Source of the DNA: DASRDE01 sp035938175
Lineage (GTDB): Bacteria; Vulcanimicrobiota; Vulcanimicrobiia; Vulcanimicrobiales; Vulcanimicrobiaceae
DNA length: 64,000 nucleotides
Assembly (NCBI GenBank): GCA_035938175.1
Contig: DASZHD010000051.1
Span: forward strand, 33,975-97,974
Reading direction: 5' to 3'
Shown: piece by piece, positions 43,782 through 53,672 of the stretch
Layout: each line of letters starts with the position of its first letter
How positions within the stretch are numbered: position 1 is the stretch's first letter
Notes under the pieces: model-generated
What the model was told of the DNA's origin: nothing
The model's database searches: none
Seen by the model: the letters and a program-made list of their open reading frames with translations, nothing else
Program-made: the position numbers and the translations under genes

Positions 43782-44222
43782 ATGAACTACATCATCGGAG
43801 CGGGCGCCATTCTCGAAACAGGTGAAAACGCGACGATAACGCCGGCCACGCTGCACGCCCGCGTCGACGCCGCGCTCGCGCAACGGGTCGTCGTGGCGGC
43901 CGTCGACTTCGACGGAACGGCCGAATCGGCGCTGCGCAGGCTACTGATCCTCACCCAGGGTTGGAACAGCGCGCGCTTCCGCGCCGAGGTTACCGAACCG
44001 CTCCGGCGGCGAGGCGATTGCACCCTAGCCGACGTTCTTGAAACCCTGGCCAAAGGCGCCGGCACGGGCGAGGTTCATCTCTTTTCTCATTGGATGCCTG
44101 CCGAAGAAACATGCCGGGCGCTCGGCCGGAACGGCATAGAACTCGTTGCCCATCCCCTGGAATCCATCGAGGCAGCCTCCCTCATCGCCGGGCAAAAGCA
44201 CCGCCGCTGGCACGCCGCCTAG
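43782..44222 (+). CDS. hypothetical protein
   Basis: 146 residues, alpha/beta in pattern: MNYIIGAGAILETGENATIT, a central VVVAAVDFDGTAESALRRLL, and a C-terminal RRWHAA. The DFDGT segment recalls HAD-type motif I (DxDGT), but the later HAD motifs are missing, so I do not assign that family. Located between the repeat and the two-component pair. No family recognised. Confidence 0.6.
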   Translation: MNYIIGAGAILETGENATITPATLHARVDAALAQRVVVAAVDFDGTAESALRRLLILTQGWNSARFRAEVTEPLRRRGDCTLADVLETLAKGAGTGEVHLFSHWMPAEETCRALGRNGIELVAHPLESIEAASLIAGQKHRRWHAA

Positions 44223-44280
44223 CCTAGGCCGGCGCATTGACACAGCCCGCTCCCAGGGAGCGGCCCCAGGATCTCCAGTA

Positions 44281-44964
44281 ATGATCCGTATGCAACCGGC
44301 ACGCGTTGCCGTAGTCGACGACGATCGCTACGTCCGCGAGATGCTCGAGCTCGGCCTTGCCCGCGAGGGCTTCATCGTCCAGACTGCTTCGGACGGCGCC
44401 TCCGCGCTCGATCTCGTGCGCAAATTCGATCCCGAAGTAATCGTCCTCGACATCATGATGCCGAAGATCGACGGCATCACGCTGCTGCCGCGCCTGCGCG
44501 AGATTACGCAGGCACCGATTCTGATGCTCACGGCAAAGGGTGAAACCGGCGATAAGGTTACTTCACTAAGTGCCGGCGCGGACGATTACCTCGTTAAACC
44601 GTTCGTGTTCGAGGAACTCATCGCGCGCTTGCAAGCGAAACTTCGCCGGCCGCAGTTAATCGAAGAGCACGTGCTGCGCTGGCACGAAGTCTCAATCAAT
44701 CCGACGACGCGCGAGGCCTGGCGAGGGCGCGAGCCGCTCGATCTGACGCAGCGCGAATTCGATCTGCTGGAAGTGTTCATGCGCGAGCCGCGGCGCGTGT
44801 TTAGCAAAGACCACCTATTGGAACTGGTGTGGGGACACGATTTCGAAGGCGGTCCGAACATCGTGGAGACGTATATTTCGTACCTGCGCGCAAAGCTCGA
44901 TCGTCCCGACGAGGCCTCGTTCATCCGCACGGTGCGCGGCGTCGGCTACGGGCTTTCGCAATGA
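44281..44964 (+). CDS. OmpR/PhoB-family response regulator
   Basis: 227 residues from ATG 44281. Receiver domain with VAVVDDD acidic pocket, VIVLDIMMP phosphoacceptor Asp (about residue 59), MLTAKGE and LVKPF. The C-terminal winged helix ends with GGPNIVETYISYLRAKLD and VRGVGYGL. Stop overlaps the kinase start as ATGA, so the pair is coupled. Confidence 0.95.
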   Translation: MIRMQPARVAVVDDDRYVREMLELGLAREGFIVQTASDGASALDLVRKFDPEVIVLDIMMPKIDGITLLPRLREITQAPILMLTAKGETGDKVTSLSAGADDYLVKPFVFEELIARLQAKLRRPQLIEEHVLRWHEVSINPTTREAWRGREPLDLTQREFDLLEVFMREPRRVFSKDHLLELVWGHDFEGGPNIVETYISYLRAKLDRPDEASFIRTVRGVGYGLSQ

Positions 44965-46418
44965 GCGTTCAGCCTCGTAAGTCCCTATCCGCGCGGTTAG
45001 CGACGCTCTACGCGTCCATTTTTGCCGTTACCGTGCTCGTCGTGATCGTGGCGTCCTCGATCGCGCTGGTGTACGAACTCTCGCTATTCAGCAACGACAT
45101 CATCGTCGCCAAGCATCAAGAGGCGCGCTTTCTCACCGGGCGCTATCAAGCCGAGGGACAATCGCTGGCGCAGTCCGCGCCGCGTTTGGTCAGCGCGCTG
45201 AGCGGCATCGGCTTCCGCGTTGCGGTGTACGACGACAAAGGCAGGTTCCTGGGCGGCGACAAGTCGGTTCATCCGCGAATTCTCGATCGGGTCGTTGCCG
45301 GAAGCGTCAAGCTGACGCCGCCGCGCGAAGTAATCGAGCATGCCGTGCGCGGTGAGCGACCCTCGATTTTGCGCGCACCGATCGCTGGACCCCCGCCCCC
45401 CGGGGCGCAGCCTCCGTCTCCGCACGATTGGTGGCGCATCGTCGCCGTAAACGGCGGCTACGTCACGTTCGATGCCGCACCCGGAATTATTCTGGTGAAT
45501 CTCATCCCGTATTGGTGGATCATCTTCGGAATTGCCGTCGTCGCGATTGCGGTGTCGTGGTTGATCGGGCGGGTGTTCGCGCGGCAGGCGCTCGCGCCGG
45601 TCAACGAAATCACCGGCTCGCTTCGCGCGCTCGCCGACGGCGATTATACGCAGCGGCGTTTCGTCACGGCGGCCGGCGACGAAATCGCGACTCTGACGCA
45701 GGCTTATAATGAAGCTGCGGCAAGCGTCGCGATCGCCATGCAAGAGCGCCGCGAAACCGAAGCGCGGATGCGCCAGTTCGTCGCCGATGCCGGGCACGAG
45801 CTCCGCACGCCTCTCACCGTGATCGCCGGCTATATCGACGTGCTCCGGCGCGGTGCGATCGATGAGCCGACGGTAGCAAAACAGATACTCGGAACGATGG
45901 CGCTCGAGAAAGAGCACATGCGAACGCTGATCGACCGGTTGATGCGGCTGGCGCGCATGGACTCCGAAACGCCGCCCGAACGCGCGCCGATTGACGTAGG
46001 CGATTTAATTCGCCGTCAGGTGGACGCAGCGCGCCGCATGGACGAACGCCGCGCGATAGACTACAGCATCGACGGCGTCAAGGAAATCGTCGGCGATCGC
46101 GCCGAGATTTCCGAAGCCCTCTGGAACGTCATCGAAAACGCGCTAAAATACGCGCCCGGCGCACCGATTCACGTGCGCGCGTACCGAGACAACGGTACTG
46201 CCATCCTCAGCGTGCAAGACGAAGGTCCGGGCATGAGCGAAGCCGAGCGGCTGCATGCGTTCGAACGCTTCTATCGCGGCGACGCGCGTGGCGAAATTGC
46301 CGGAACCGGACTTGGTCTGTCTATCGCAAAGCGCGCGATCGATCGTGCCGGCGGAAGCATCGACATCGACAGCGCACCCGGCTCCGGCACGACCGTTTCG
46401 ATAAAACTGCAATCGTAA
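44961..46418 (+). CDS. membrane sensor histidine kinase
   Basis: 485 residues. Two TM segments (about 20-42 and 178-200) bracket an extracytoplasmic sensor with a Pro-rich stretch (AGPPPPGAQPPSP). HAMP (about 203-255), HisKA with phosphorylated His in ADAGHELRTPLTV, then HATPase boxes NVIENALKYAP, DEGPGM and GTGLGLSIAK. Partner of the response regulator encoded immediately upstream. Signal unknown. Confidence 0.95.
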   Translation: MSVQPRKSLSARLATLYASIFAVTVLVVIVASSIALVYELSLFSNDIIVAKHQEARFLTGRYQAEGQSLAQSAPRLVSALSGIGFRVAVYDDKGRFLGGDKSVHPRILDRVVAGSVKLTPPREVIEHAVRGERPSILRAPIAGPPPPGAQPPSPHDWWRIVAVNGGYVTFDAAPGIILVNLIPYWWIIFGIAVVAIAVSWLIGRVFARQALAPVNEITGSLRALADGDYTQRRFVTAAGDEIATLTQAYNEAAASVAIAMQERRETEARMRQFVADAGHELRTPLTVIAGYIDVLRRGAIDEPTVAKQILGTMALEKEHMRTLIDRLMRLARMDSETPPERAPIDVGDLIRRQVDAARRMDERRAIDYSIDGVKEIVGDRAEISEALWNVIENALKYAPGAPIHVRAYRDNGTAILSVQDEGPGMSEAERLHAFERFYRGDARGEIAGTGLGLSIAKRAIDRAGGSIDIDSAPGSGTTVSIKLQS

Positions 46419-46440
46419 CCGCGTAAACGAAGTTACGCGG
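46419..46440. terminator. hairpin between convergent genes
   Basis: Perfect 8-bp stem CCGCGTAA / TTACGCGG with a six-base loop, placed exactly between the kinase stop and the VOC-protein stop. No U-run, so efficiency as a bidirectional terminator is uncertain. Confidence 0.4.
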
Positions 46441-46813
46441 CCGTCATTTGCATCATCCCGAAGATGTTGCCCTCGGTATCTTTTGCATACGCCAGCCACC
46501 CGACTTGCGGAATTTCCATCTTGTCGACAACGATCTCCCCTCCCGCGTTCCGCACGGTCTGCATGGACGTATCCAGCGAATCCACGTTGATCGTGCAGAC
46601 ATAGGCATTGGTTGCCGCGCCATTCGCCGGATCGTCTCCGCGGCGCTGAAGGATTGCGCCGTCGATGCCGTTCCCGTCGCGCTTAGCAGAAAGCATCCAA
46701 TAATCCATGGGCCCTTCCCACTTCGTAGCCGTCCACCCGAAGGCGTCTTCGTAAAAGCGGATCGCGCGCTCGGGATTAGCGGCGTGGATTTCAAAATGCA
46801 TTATCGGCTGCAT
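46433..46813 (-). CDS. VOC (glyoxalase/bleomycin-resistance) family protein
   Basis: 126 residues from MQPIMHFEIHAANPERAIRF; the frame upstream to 46921 is not supported. Two beta-alpha-beta modules with HFEIHAANPERAIRFYEDAF and a final NIFGMMQM. Typical of the PhnB/YdeA-like VOC group; substrate unknown. Convergent with the histidine kinase. Confidence 0.85.
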   Translation of the reverse strand: MQPIMHFEIHAANPERAIRFYEDAFGWTATKWEGPMDYWMLSAKRDGNGIDGAILQRRGDDPANGAATNAYVCTINVDSLDTSMQTVRNAGGEIVVDKMEIPQVGWLAYAKDTEGNIFGMMQMTAA

Positions 46814-46932
46814 GAAACGTTCTAAATTCCTCTCTATGGGAATGGAGAAAGACGCGAAAGCCGCACCCGGCGCCCTTGCAGTTCTACATACCCGTACCGT
46901 GTCCCGCGCAGCAAAAATCAAGAGATATCAAA

Positions 46933-49900
46933 TCAAACCTTCACGTGCAATGTCAGATACATGCTGAACGGCATGCCGAGCGAACTCGCCTGATCGTTGT
47001 ACGTGCCGAAATCCGGCTGATATGGATAGCGCAGGAAAGGCTGAACGTTGTCACCAGGATTGTACACGTTGCCTGCCGGCGTCGCGAAGTTCGAGAGATT
47101 TGTGTAACTGCAAACGGTCCGCGACGAGAAGTATGTGAACGGCGTCTGCTGCCCTCCGAAGCACGTGCTGATCAGGTTCGCGAGGGTGAGCGTCAACGTC
47201 GATTGCGGCGACAGATCGTACGAGACGCGCAGATGCATGAGGAATTGCGACGGCTGGCGGAACGCGCCGATCGGATCGAACTGGCCGGTATACGGATCCG
47301 GAATGACGATCGTCGAGAGATTGTTGTTAACGACGCCGCACGTGCCGGCGTCATATTCTAATCCGCCGGCCGGGACGCCGTGCGGATATCGCGGATCGTT
47401 CGGAACCTGCGTTGCGAGCGGCGAGCAGCCGGTGGCGGGATCGATGCCGGGGGTCGTCTCGGGCGCGCCGTACCTGTTGCCGGCGACGAATTGGAACGCC
47501 GGCGAGATCGACAATTTGTCGTGCTTGTAATTGAGAACCAGACTGGCGACGTACGGATAGTTGTACGCATTGACGCCGGTACCTAAACCGCCGGGAATGA
47601 TCGAGTACGGCAAATACGCGCCATTGACGTCCAGCAGCGGCTGAGCCGGAGCATTCCAATACGGATTGCCGATATCGCCTGTCGCGCACGACGGATCGGG
47701 AACGCCCGACGGAGTGAAGCACGCGGCGGACGTGCCGGTGGCCGGAAGCGCCGCATTTCCGGGATTAATGTAGTTTGTCAGCCCGCAAATGCCTTTGCCT
47801 GTCTTCCCGGCGCACGCGGACGTATACGCATTGTACACGGCGATGTCGTTGTTGATCGGCGTGAGCACCGACTGACCGTTGGGCAGCGTGCTGTATTTCA
47901 CGTACGAATTCGTGTACGCGAACGAGAACTGTCCGGCAAAGCCGTTTCGGTCGAAGTTGCCGTCGGTCAGCGCGAGCTCGAACCCTTCGGACGTTTGACT
48001 TCCGGCGTTGAGGCCCGACGTGATCCCGGCCTTGGTGCTGGTATAGAAGTTCTCTACTTCGTCTTTGGTTTGGCGGTAGAACGGCGTCAGCTTCAGCGAA
48101 ATCGCGGTACCCTTGAAATGATGCTCGATCGAAAGGTCGCTGTTGTAACTGATCGGCGGCCGCACGTCGTGCCCGGGCGTGGTGAAGCCGAGCGCATAGA
48201 ATCCGGCGAGCGTTGCGGGCAGATTTGCTTGCAGGGAATCGTATTGCTCGTACGCGGACGTCGGCTGCTCGTTGTATCTGCCGAAACTCGCCCGCAGCAC
48301 GGTGTCGGGATTAACGGTGTACGTCACGCCCAAGCGCGGCTGCCAAACGTTGTACACGAATTCTTGTCCGGAAGCGTTCTGCATATTCGCGGCGACGTAA
48401 TTTGCGCCGGCATCGCCGCACGGCTCCCCAATCGAGAAGGGCGTGCCGTTTGACGCGTTGAGCAGCGTGGACTTGTCGACGAGCATAGAAGTCGTGGTGT
48501 TAAAGCATGTATCGTTGTTGAAAGAATCGAACCAGAACGTGCGCGCCGGGCCGGTATCGGTTGCGTCGCCTTTGAAGTCGTAGCGATCGAGCCGCAATCC
48601 GAGGTTGAACAGCAATCGGTCGTTGGGGCGGTACTGGTCGGTTATCGAGAAACCGGTGAAGTACGGTTTGACGTTGTTGAACTCGCCGAACTGGCCGTTG
48701 CCCGTAACGAAGAACTGACACGGCGCCGCCCCGCAGGTATATTGCGACGCGCACTGGGTGAGCGATAGGCTGCTGCCGCATCCCGGCGCCGTTTGCGATC
48801 CGAGTGAGGCGTACGTCGGCGCCGGCAGCTGCGTGCCGGTATTCAGGTACCCGTTATTGCACGTCGTGGGCGTCGCGACCGTCCCGCTCGCGGGAACCGC
48901 GTAACAGATCCCGTGCGTGGTGTCGTTCGGATTCAGGAGTACCGCGAAGTTGTCTTCCGGGTTGAAGCTCGCGCCGAACGCGCCGTAGGACTGCTCGTTG
49001 TACACGCGGATAGCGTTCGCGGTGGTATACGATCCTTGGACCTGCAGTAAGTGCTGCGCGCCCAGCTGCTTGGCAAACGTTGCGCTGACGCCGCGGGTGT
49101 GCGCGCTGAGCTCGTAATCAGCCGCATCGAAACCGGTAAATTCATACGTCGATACGGGACCTGTGCCGACGTAATTCGAGTAGTACGTGTAGCCGTACAA
49201 CCGCAAATACGCATCGGCGCCGAAGTTCTTCTGGTACTGCAGCTTGACGATGGCCTGTTCGTTGTACTGGATGTCGCGCTGGTTCAGCGGAATCTCGGAT
49301 CCGAATGGACGGTTCGTGGGCGACGACGGAAACAAGTACGGGTGTATCAGTGTGCCGTAATTCGCCGGCAAAACGGTTCCGGTCTGACCGGTGTACGTGT
49401 AGTAGTCCGAGTAAAACGGCACCAGAAACGCATTGTTGAAAACCGGAAACAGCGGGTCGTTGAGATTTGCCGGAATGCCCATGTCTTGTCCGGAGTTGTA
49501 GAGCGCTGTAAAGATCTCGCCGTTGTCGTAAAGCAGCTGAATGTCGTCGCGTCCGGTATCGTGTTTGTGCGGAATGCCGAAATGCACGTTAGCAACGACG
49601 TCGCGCTGCGCAAGGTTGGTGGTGTAATTGCCGTACGGCATCGGGCCGAGAATCCAGCCGGGGGTTGGGCCCGTGCTCGACGCAGCCGCGCCAAGCTCCG
49701 TGGAAATGTTCGGTTGTCCGTTGGTATAGCACGACGTAAACACGCCCGTATCCGGAGGCGGCGGTCCGGACGGACACGTTCCCAAGATCGGGCCGAACCG
49801 CGAGCTGTAGGACTGCCCATCGAACTGGTCGATGTACCGGACGTCTTTGTTTGATCCGATAAACCCGGCGTAATAGCTGAAGAGATGGTTGGGCGAGGCG

Positions 49901-50718
49901 CCGCCGATTTCGATGCCGGCGCTGTGATAAAATGCCGGGCCGCCGATTGCCAAGTCCACGTTTTGAAAACCGGGGTACGTGCCGGTCTTGATCACCTGAT
50001 TTACAAATCCCGCAAGGCCCTGCGCCTCGCCGTTCGCGGGCGTTGCTCCGGTGTATACTTGCAGCTCTTGCTGGCCCAAGGATGTCAGCGATCCCGACGG
50101 ATAGTTGTCGAAGCTGCGGTTCACCGGCACGCCGTCGAATTCATAGCCCACTTCATAGGCATCGCCGCCGCGGACGTGCACCGATTGCAGATATCCGGCT
50201 TGGTTGGTGGGAACGTACGCGCCCGGCACGCTGGCGATTGCTGAAAACGCGCTGTTCAAGTCGCCGCCTCCGCCCAGTGCGCTCAGGCGCGCTTGTTGCG
50301 CGGCGTTGACCGAATACATGTCGGCCGTGGTTCCCGGCCGCACCAGATCGCCCGCGCTGCGTGAGGTGACGTTTGCAATCGTGCGCAGTGCGGTGAGCAT
50401 GCGCAAGACGACCGTCTGCTGCTGGTCGGCGAAAACCGAAACGCCCGCCAGGGAAACGTCCTGATAACCCGTCTTTGCAGCGCTAATCGTGTACGTGTCG
50501 GGGCCCAGCGAGACGAAAGCGAACCGGCCGGCGGCGTCGGTGGTTGCCGATTCGGTTTGCGAAGCGCTCGTAACGGTCACGTGCGCACCGGCAACCGGCG
50601 CACCCGACGTGCTGTCGACCACCGTCCCGATAATTCCGCCGGTGGTACCGGCGGACGAAACCGAGCTCAGACACAAAGACAGGCATACGAAAAACACTAC
50701 GGCGAGTCGGACGTTCAT
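46933..50718 (-). CDS. TonB-dependent receptor with N-terminal carboxypeptidase-regulatory-like domain
   Basis: 1261 residues. Signal peptide (VVFFVCLSLCLSSVSSAG), a CarboxypepD_reg-like Ig domain (about 27-108; GGIIGTVVDSTSGAPVAGAH), plug domain (about 130-260; YLQSVHVRGGDAYEVGYEFD, GFVNQVIKTGTYPGF) and a 22-strand-type barrel to the end. It imports a bound ligand across the outer membrane using TonB energy. ATGA overlap with the propeller gene and adjacency to a Rieske oxygenase gene make it the importer of the left-hand operon. Confidence 0.92.
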   Translation of the reverse strand: MNVRLAVVFFVCLSLCLSSVSSAGTTGGIIGTVVDSTSGAPVAGAHVTVTSASQTESATTDAAGRFAFVSLGPDTYTISAAKTGYQDVSLAGVSVFADQQQTVVLRMLTALRTIANVTSRSAGDLVRPGTTADMYSVNAAQQARLSALGGGGDLNSAFSAIASVPGAYVPTNQAGYLQSVHVRGGDAYEVGYEFDGVPVNRSFDNYPSGSLTSLGQQELQVYTGATPANGEAQGLAGFVNQVIKTGTYPGFQNVDLAIGGPAFYHSAGIEIGGASPNHLFSYYAGFIGSNKDVRYIDQFDGQSYSSRFGPILGTCPSGPPPPDTGVFTSCYTNGQPNISTELGAAASSTGPTPGWILGPMPYGNYTTNLAQRDVVANVHFGIPHKHDTGRDDIQLLYDNGEIFTALYNSGQDMGIPANLNDPLFPVFNNAFLVPFYSDYYTYTGQTGTVLPANYGTLIHPYLFPSSPTNRPFGSEIPLNQRDIQYNEQAIVKLQYQKNFGADAYLRLYGYTYYSNYVGTGPVSTYEFTGFDAADYELSAHTRGVSATFAKQLGAQHLLQVQGSYTTANAIRVYNEQSYGAFGASFNPEDNFAVLLNPNDTTHGICYAVPASGTVATPTTCNNGYLNTGTQLPAPTYASLGSQTAPGCGSSLSLTQCASQYTCGAAPCQFFVTGNGQFGEFNNVKPYFTGFSITDQYRPNDRLLFNLGLRLDRYDFKGDATDTGPARTFWFDSFNNDTCFNTTTSMLVDKSTLLNASNGTPFSIGEPCGDAGANYVAANMQNASGQEFVYNVWQPRLGVTYTVNPDTVLRASFGRYNEQPTSAYEQYDSLQANLPATLAGFYALGFTTPGHDVRPPISYNSDLSIEHHFKGTAISLKLTPFYRQTKDEVENFYTSTKAGITSGLNAGSQTSEGFELALTDGNFDRNGFAGQFSFAYTNSYVKYSTLPNGQSVLTPINNDIAVYNAYTSACAGKTGKGICGLTNYINPGNAALPATGTSAACFTPSGVPDPSCATGDIGNPYWNAPAQPLLDVNGAYLPYSIIPGGLGTGVNAYNYPYVASLVLNYKHDKLSISPAFQFVAGNRYGAPETTPGIDPATGCSPLATQVPNDPRYPHGVPAGGLEYDAGTCGVVNNNLSTIVIPDPYTGQFDPIGAFRQPSQFLMHLRVSYDLSPQSTLTLTLANLISTCFGGQQTPFTYFSSRTVCSYTNLSNFATPAGNVYNPGDNVQPFLRYPYQPDFGTYNDQASSLGMPFSMYLTLHVKV

Positions 50719-53672
50719 GGATGCACCTCGGCTTGTTGCAGAAAAGCATTATAGGCGGCCATCGCACTTTCATATTGCAGGCGGATGGCTTGCGCTTCGA
50801 GCAGATGCGGCGGTAGAGGCGGCCCCTGCGAGAGCGCGACTGCGCCTTGCAAAATTGTGAGGCGTTCGCGCAGGCGATCGGCGCGCCACAGATTATCCTC
50901 CGAGTTGACGACACCCGACGTCAAACGTCCGTAGACGGCGTCGATCGAACGGCGCGCTTGCGCGGTCGCTCCCACGCGCATTTCATCGAGACGGTTGAGA
51001 GCGGCATCGACTGCGGAGAGTTCGGAATCCAGTTCGCTCAAGAATTGGAAGCGCGCGGCGTAATCGGCCGCCGTCCAATGAGCGCGCGGGTCGGGACGCA
51101 CGTCCACGGTTTGCAAAAGCGTTTCGCCTTCGGCGTGGAGTGCGATCGTGTATCGGCCCGGAACGACGATCGGGCCCGAAGATGGTCCGCGGTTCCAGGC
51201 GCGCGCTTTCCTCCATGCGACCGGAGGTTCGGCGCCCAGGTCCCAGGTAACGCGGTGAAGACCGGCGCCGGTGTCCGCGGCGATCGTGCGAATGACGCGG
51301 CCGGCGTTGTCACGAACGTCAATCGTCGCGGCGCGCACGCGCGATCGCAGATAGTACGAAACGATCGCTCCATAGTCGGGGTTGGACGCGCTGTAGTCGC
51401 CTGCGGGCGCGCAGCATTCGTCGTCGCGTACCCCGTACTGAGCGGTCCACCACATGTACCATGCGTAAGCGGGGCGCACCGAAAACAACGTCGGACCGGG
51501 ATTGCGCAGTGCCGCATCGAGCTGCTCGATCGGTGCAAGGTCGTCCAGCACCCAAAGCCCGCGGCCGTGTGTCGCCGCAATCAGATCGCGTTGCAGGGGC
51601 TGAACCCGCAAATCGTAGATTGCGACGGACGGCATGTTCATGCGAAGGCTTTGCCAATGCGCGCCGCCGTCGGAGCTCATCCAAACGCCCTGCTCCAATC
51701 CCGCATACAGCACGCCGGGTGCGCCGGGATCTTCGCGAACCACGTGCGCGTATTCACCGCGCGGCAGTCCGGCATCGATCCGTCGCCAGTTCGCCCCGCC
51801 GTCGTCCGTGGCGAAGATGTAGGGTTCGCGATCTCCGAGTAAATGCCGATCTACGACGGCGTACGCGCGGCCGGGCGAAACGTTCGAAAGCTCGACGCAT
51901 TCCACGCGTCCCCACGGTTTCATCCGCAGCTCCGCGGGCGTGACGTCGGTCCAATGCAAGCCCCCGTCGAGGGTTCGCTGCACGCGGCCGTCATCGGTTC
52001 CGATCCAAACCACGCGCGGATCTTTACTGGCAGGCGCGATGTCCAGTAACGTGTCGTAAAACTCCGCGCCCGAAACGTCGGTATTGATCGGCCCGCCGGG
52101 CAGTTGCTGCTTGGACGGATCGTCGCGCGTCAGATCCGCACTAATGCGGGTCCAAGTCCGCCCTCGGTCGATGGTTCGAAAAACGACGTTGGCGCCGAAA
52201 TAGGCAGCGCCGTCGGGGCCGAACGCAATCGGCGCTTCCCAATTAAAGCGGTAGGGAATTCCCGAGAGCGCGATCCCGTTCGTGTCGGTGACGCTGGGCG
52301 TAATATCGTAGTTTTGGCGGGTTGCGAAGTCGTAGATCCCGAGTTGCCCGTTCAACTCGTTCACGCCCACATTCCATACGAACTGCGAATTGTTCGGCTC
52401 GGGCAACACCCAAACGCCGTCCGCGTCGTTCGCGACGTCGCGCCAATCCTGCGTTTCGATGCCGAGCGGGCTGAGTGAATTCACAGGGCCGCAGAACGAG
52501 TCGTCATCTTGAAACGCCCCGCACACCATGTAGGGATTCGCATTGTCGTAGCCGGCATGGTACGTCTGCGCGAGCACGACGTTGAAGCGCCAGTCCCAAG
52601 TGATGCCGCCGTCGATGGAGATCGGGGCGCCGCCGTCGTCCGCTTCGATGATGCGGCGTCCGTCGCGCGACATCCAAAAATCGTGGTGATCTTGATGAAC
52701 TGCCGTGTGGACGTCGCGAAGCGTTCGGCCGCCGTCGCGGGTCTCGATGAGATTTTCCGATGCGAAGAAGACGTGATTTTCATTCGCCGGATCGACCACG
52801 AGGCGGCTCATGTAAAACGGCCGCTGGTCGACCAGCGTGTCGCGTGAGAGCAGACGCCAATGCGCGCCGCCGTCGTCCGAGCGCCACAACAATCCCGCTT
52901 TCGACTGTATCAGCGCGTAAACGCGGTTCGGATTGGACGGCGCAACCGCAACGCCGATGCGCCCCATCGGACCTGCCGGTAAGCCGCCGCCGCGCAAACG
53001 CCGCCACGTGCGCCCGCCGTCGATCGATTTATAGAGCGCGTCGGCCGCGCCGCCGCTGGTAAACGTCCACGGTAAGCGCCGGAACTGCCACACGCCGGCG
53101 TACGCGATCCGGCCTGTGCGATCCGCGGCCATATCGGAGATACCGCTTTGCGGCCCGGCGTAGAGCGTTCGTCGCCACGACCGTCCACCGTCGGTCGTGC
53201 GATACACGCCGCGATCCGCGCTATTTGCAAACGGATTGCCGAGCGCTCCCGCAAGCACCGTGTCCGGATTGCGCGGATCGATCAAAATGCGCGAGATGGC
53301 ATATGACTTCGGCAAGCCCGCGAACTGCCAACGAGCTCCGCCGTCTTTCGTGCGCCATATTCCGTCGCCGTACGATGCGTCGTTGCGCGGCGCCGCTTCG
53401 CCGGTTCCAACCCATACCACGTTCCGGTGATGCGCAGCTATGGCGACCGCGCCTATCGCGCCGACCGAAGAAGCCGTCCAGACGTCGCTCCATCGCAAGC
53501 CGCCGTCGGTCGTTTTGAAAACACCGCCGCCGGCGGAGCCGAGATAATAGAGGCGGGAATCGTCGTCGGTGCCTGCAACTGCTGCGACGCGTCCGCCCGC
53601 CGCGGCCGGCCCGAGTTGACGCCAGGTCATGGCCGGGGCGAACGCGACGGTTAGCGCGAGCAACGCGAGCAT
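50715..53672 (-). CDS. BNR/Asp-box beta-propeller protein (sortilin-like), exported
   Basis: 985 residues. Short signal sequence (MLALLALTVAFAPA). At least ten Asp-box repeats of the S/T-x-D-G-G-x-x-W kind: KTTDGGLRW, RTTDGGRSW, SIDGGRTW, RSDDGGAHW, RTLDGGLHW, ATDDGGANW, SSDGGAHW. These form two propellers as in VPS10/sortilin-type proteins. After about residue 780 there is a FlgD-like Ig segment (ATIDVRDNAGRVIRTI) and a helical tail. Glycosidase catalysis is not evident. It begins directly at the stop of the Rieske gene and overlaps the receptor gene. Confidence 0.82.
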   Translation of the reverse strand: MLALLALTVAFAPAMTWRQLGPAAAGGRVAAVAGTDDDSRLYYLGSAGGGVFKTTDGGLRWSDVWTASSVGAIGAVAIAAHHRNVVWVGTGEAAPRNDASYGDGIWRTKDGGARWQFAGLPKSYAISRILIDPRNPDTVLAGALGNPFANSADRGVYRTTDGGRSWRRTLYAGPQSGISDMAADRTGRIAYAGVWQFRRLPWTFTSGGAADALYKSIDGGRTWRRLRGGGLPAGPMGRIGVAVAPSNPNRVYALIQSKAGLLWRSDDGGAHWRLLSRDTLVDQRPFYMSRLVVDPANENHVFFASENLIETRDGGRTLRDVHTAVHQDHHDFWMSRDGRRIIEADDGGAPISIDGGITWDWRFNVVLAQTYHAGYDNANPYMVCGAFQDDDSFCGPVNSLSPLGIETQDWRDVANDADGVWVLPEPNNSQFVWNVGVNELNGQLGIYDFATRQNYDITPSVTDTNGIALSGIPYRFNWEAPIAFGPDGAAYFGANVVFRTIDRGRTWTRISADLTRDDPSKQQLPGGPINTDVSGAEFYDTLLDIAPASKDPRVVWIGTDDGRVQRTLDGGLHWTDVTPAELRMKPWGRVECVELSNVSPGRAYAVVDRHLLGDREPYIFATDDGGANWRRIDAGLPRGEYAHVVREDPGAPGVLYAGLEQGVWMSSDGGAHWQSLRMNMPSVAIYDLRVQPLQRDLIAATHGRGLWVLDDLAPIEQLDAALRNPGPTLFSVRPAYAWYMWWTAQYGVRDDECCAPAGDYSASNPDYGAIVSYYLRSRVRAATIDVRDNAGRVIRTIAADTGAGLHRVTWDLGAEPPVAWRKARAWNRGPSSGPIVVPGRYTIALHAEGETLLQTVDVRPDPRAHWTAADYAARFQFLSELDSELSAVDAALNRLDEMRVGATAQARRSIDAVYGRLTSGVVNSEDNLWRADRLRERLTILQGAVALSQGPPLPPHLLEAQAIRLQYESAMAAYNAFLQQAEVHP

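Noticed and set aside
43782..44222. HAD-family phosphatase call for the 146-residue protein
   Set aside because: Only a DFDGT-like segment is seen; the other HAD motifs are missing and its position is central, not N-terminal.
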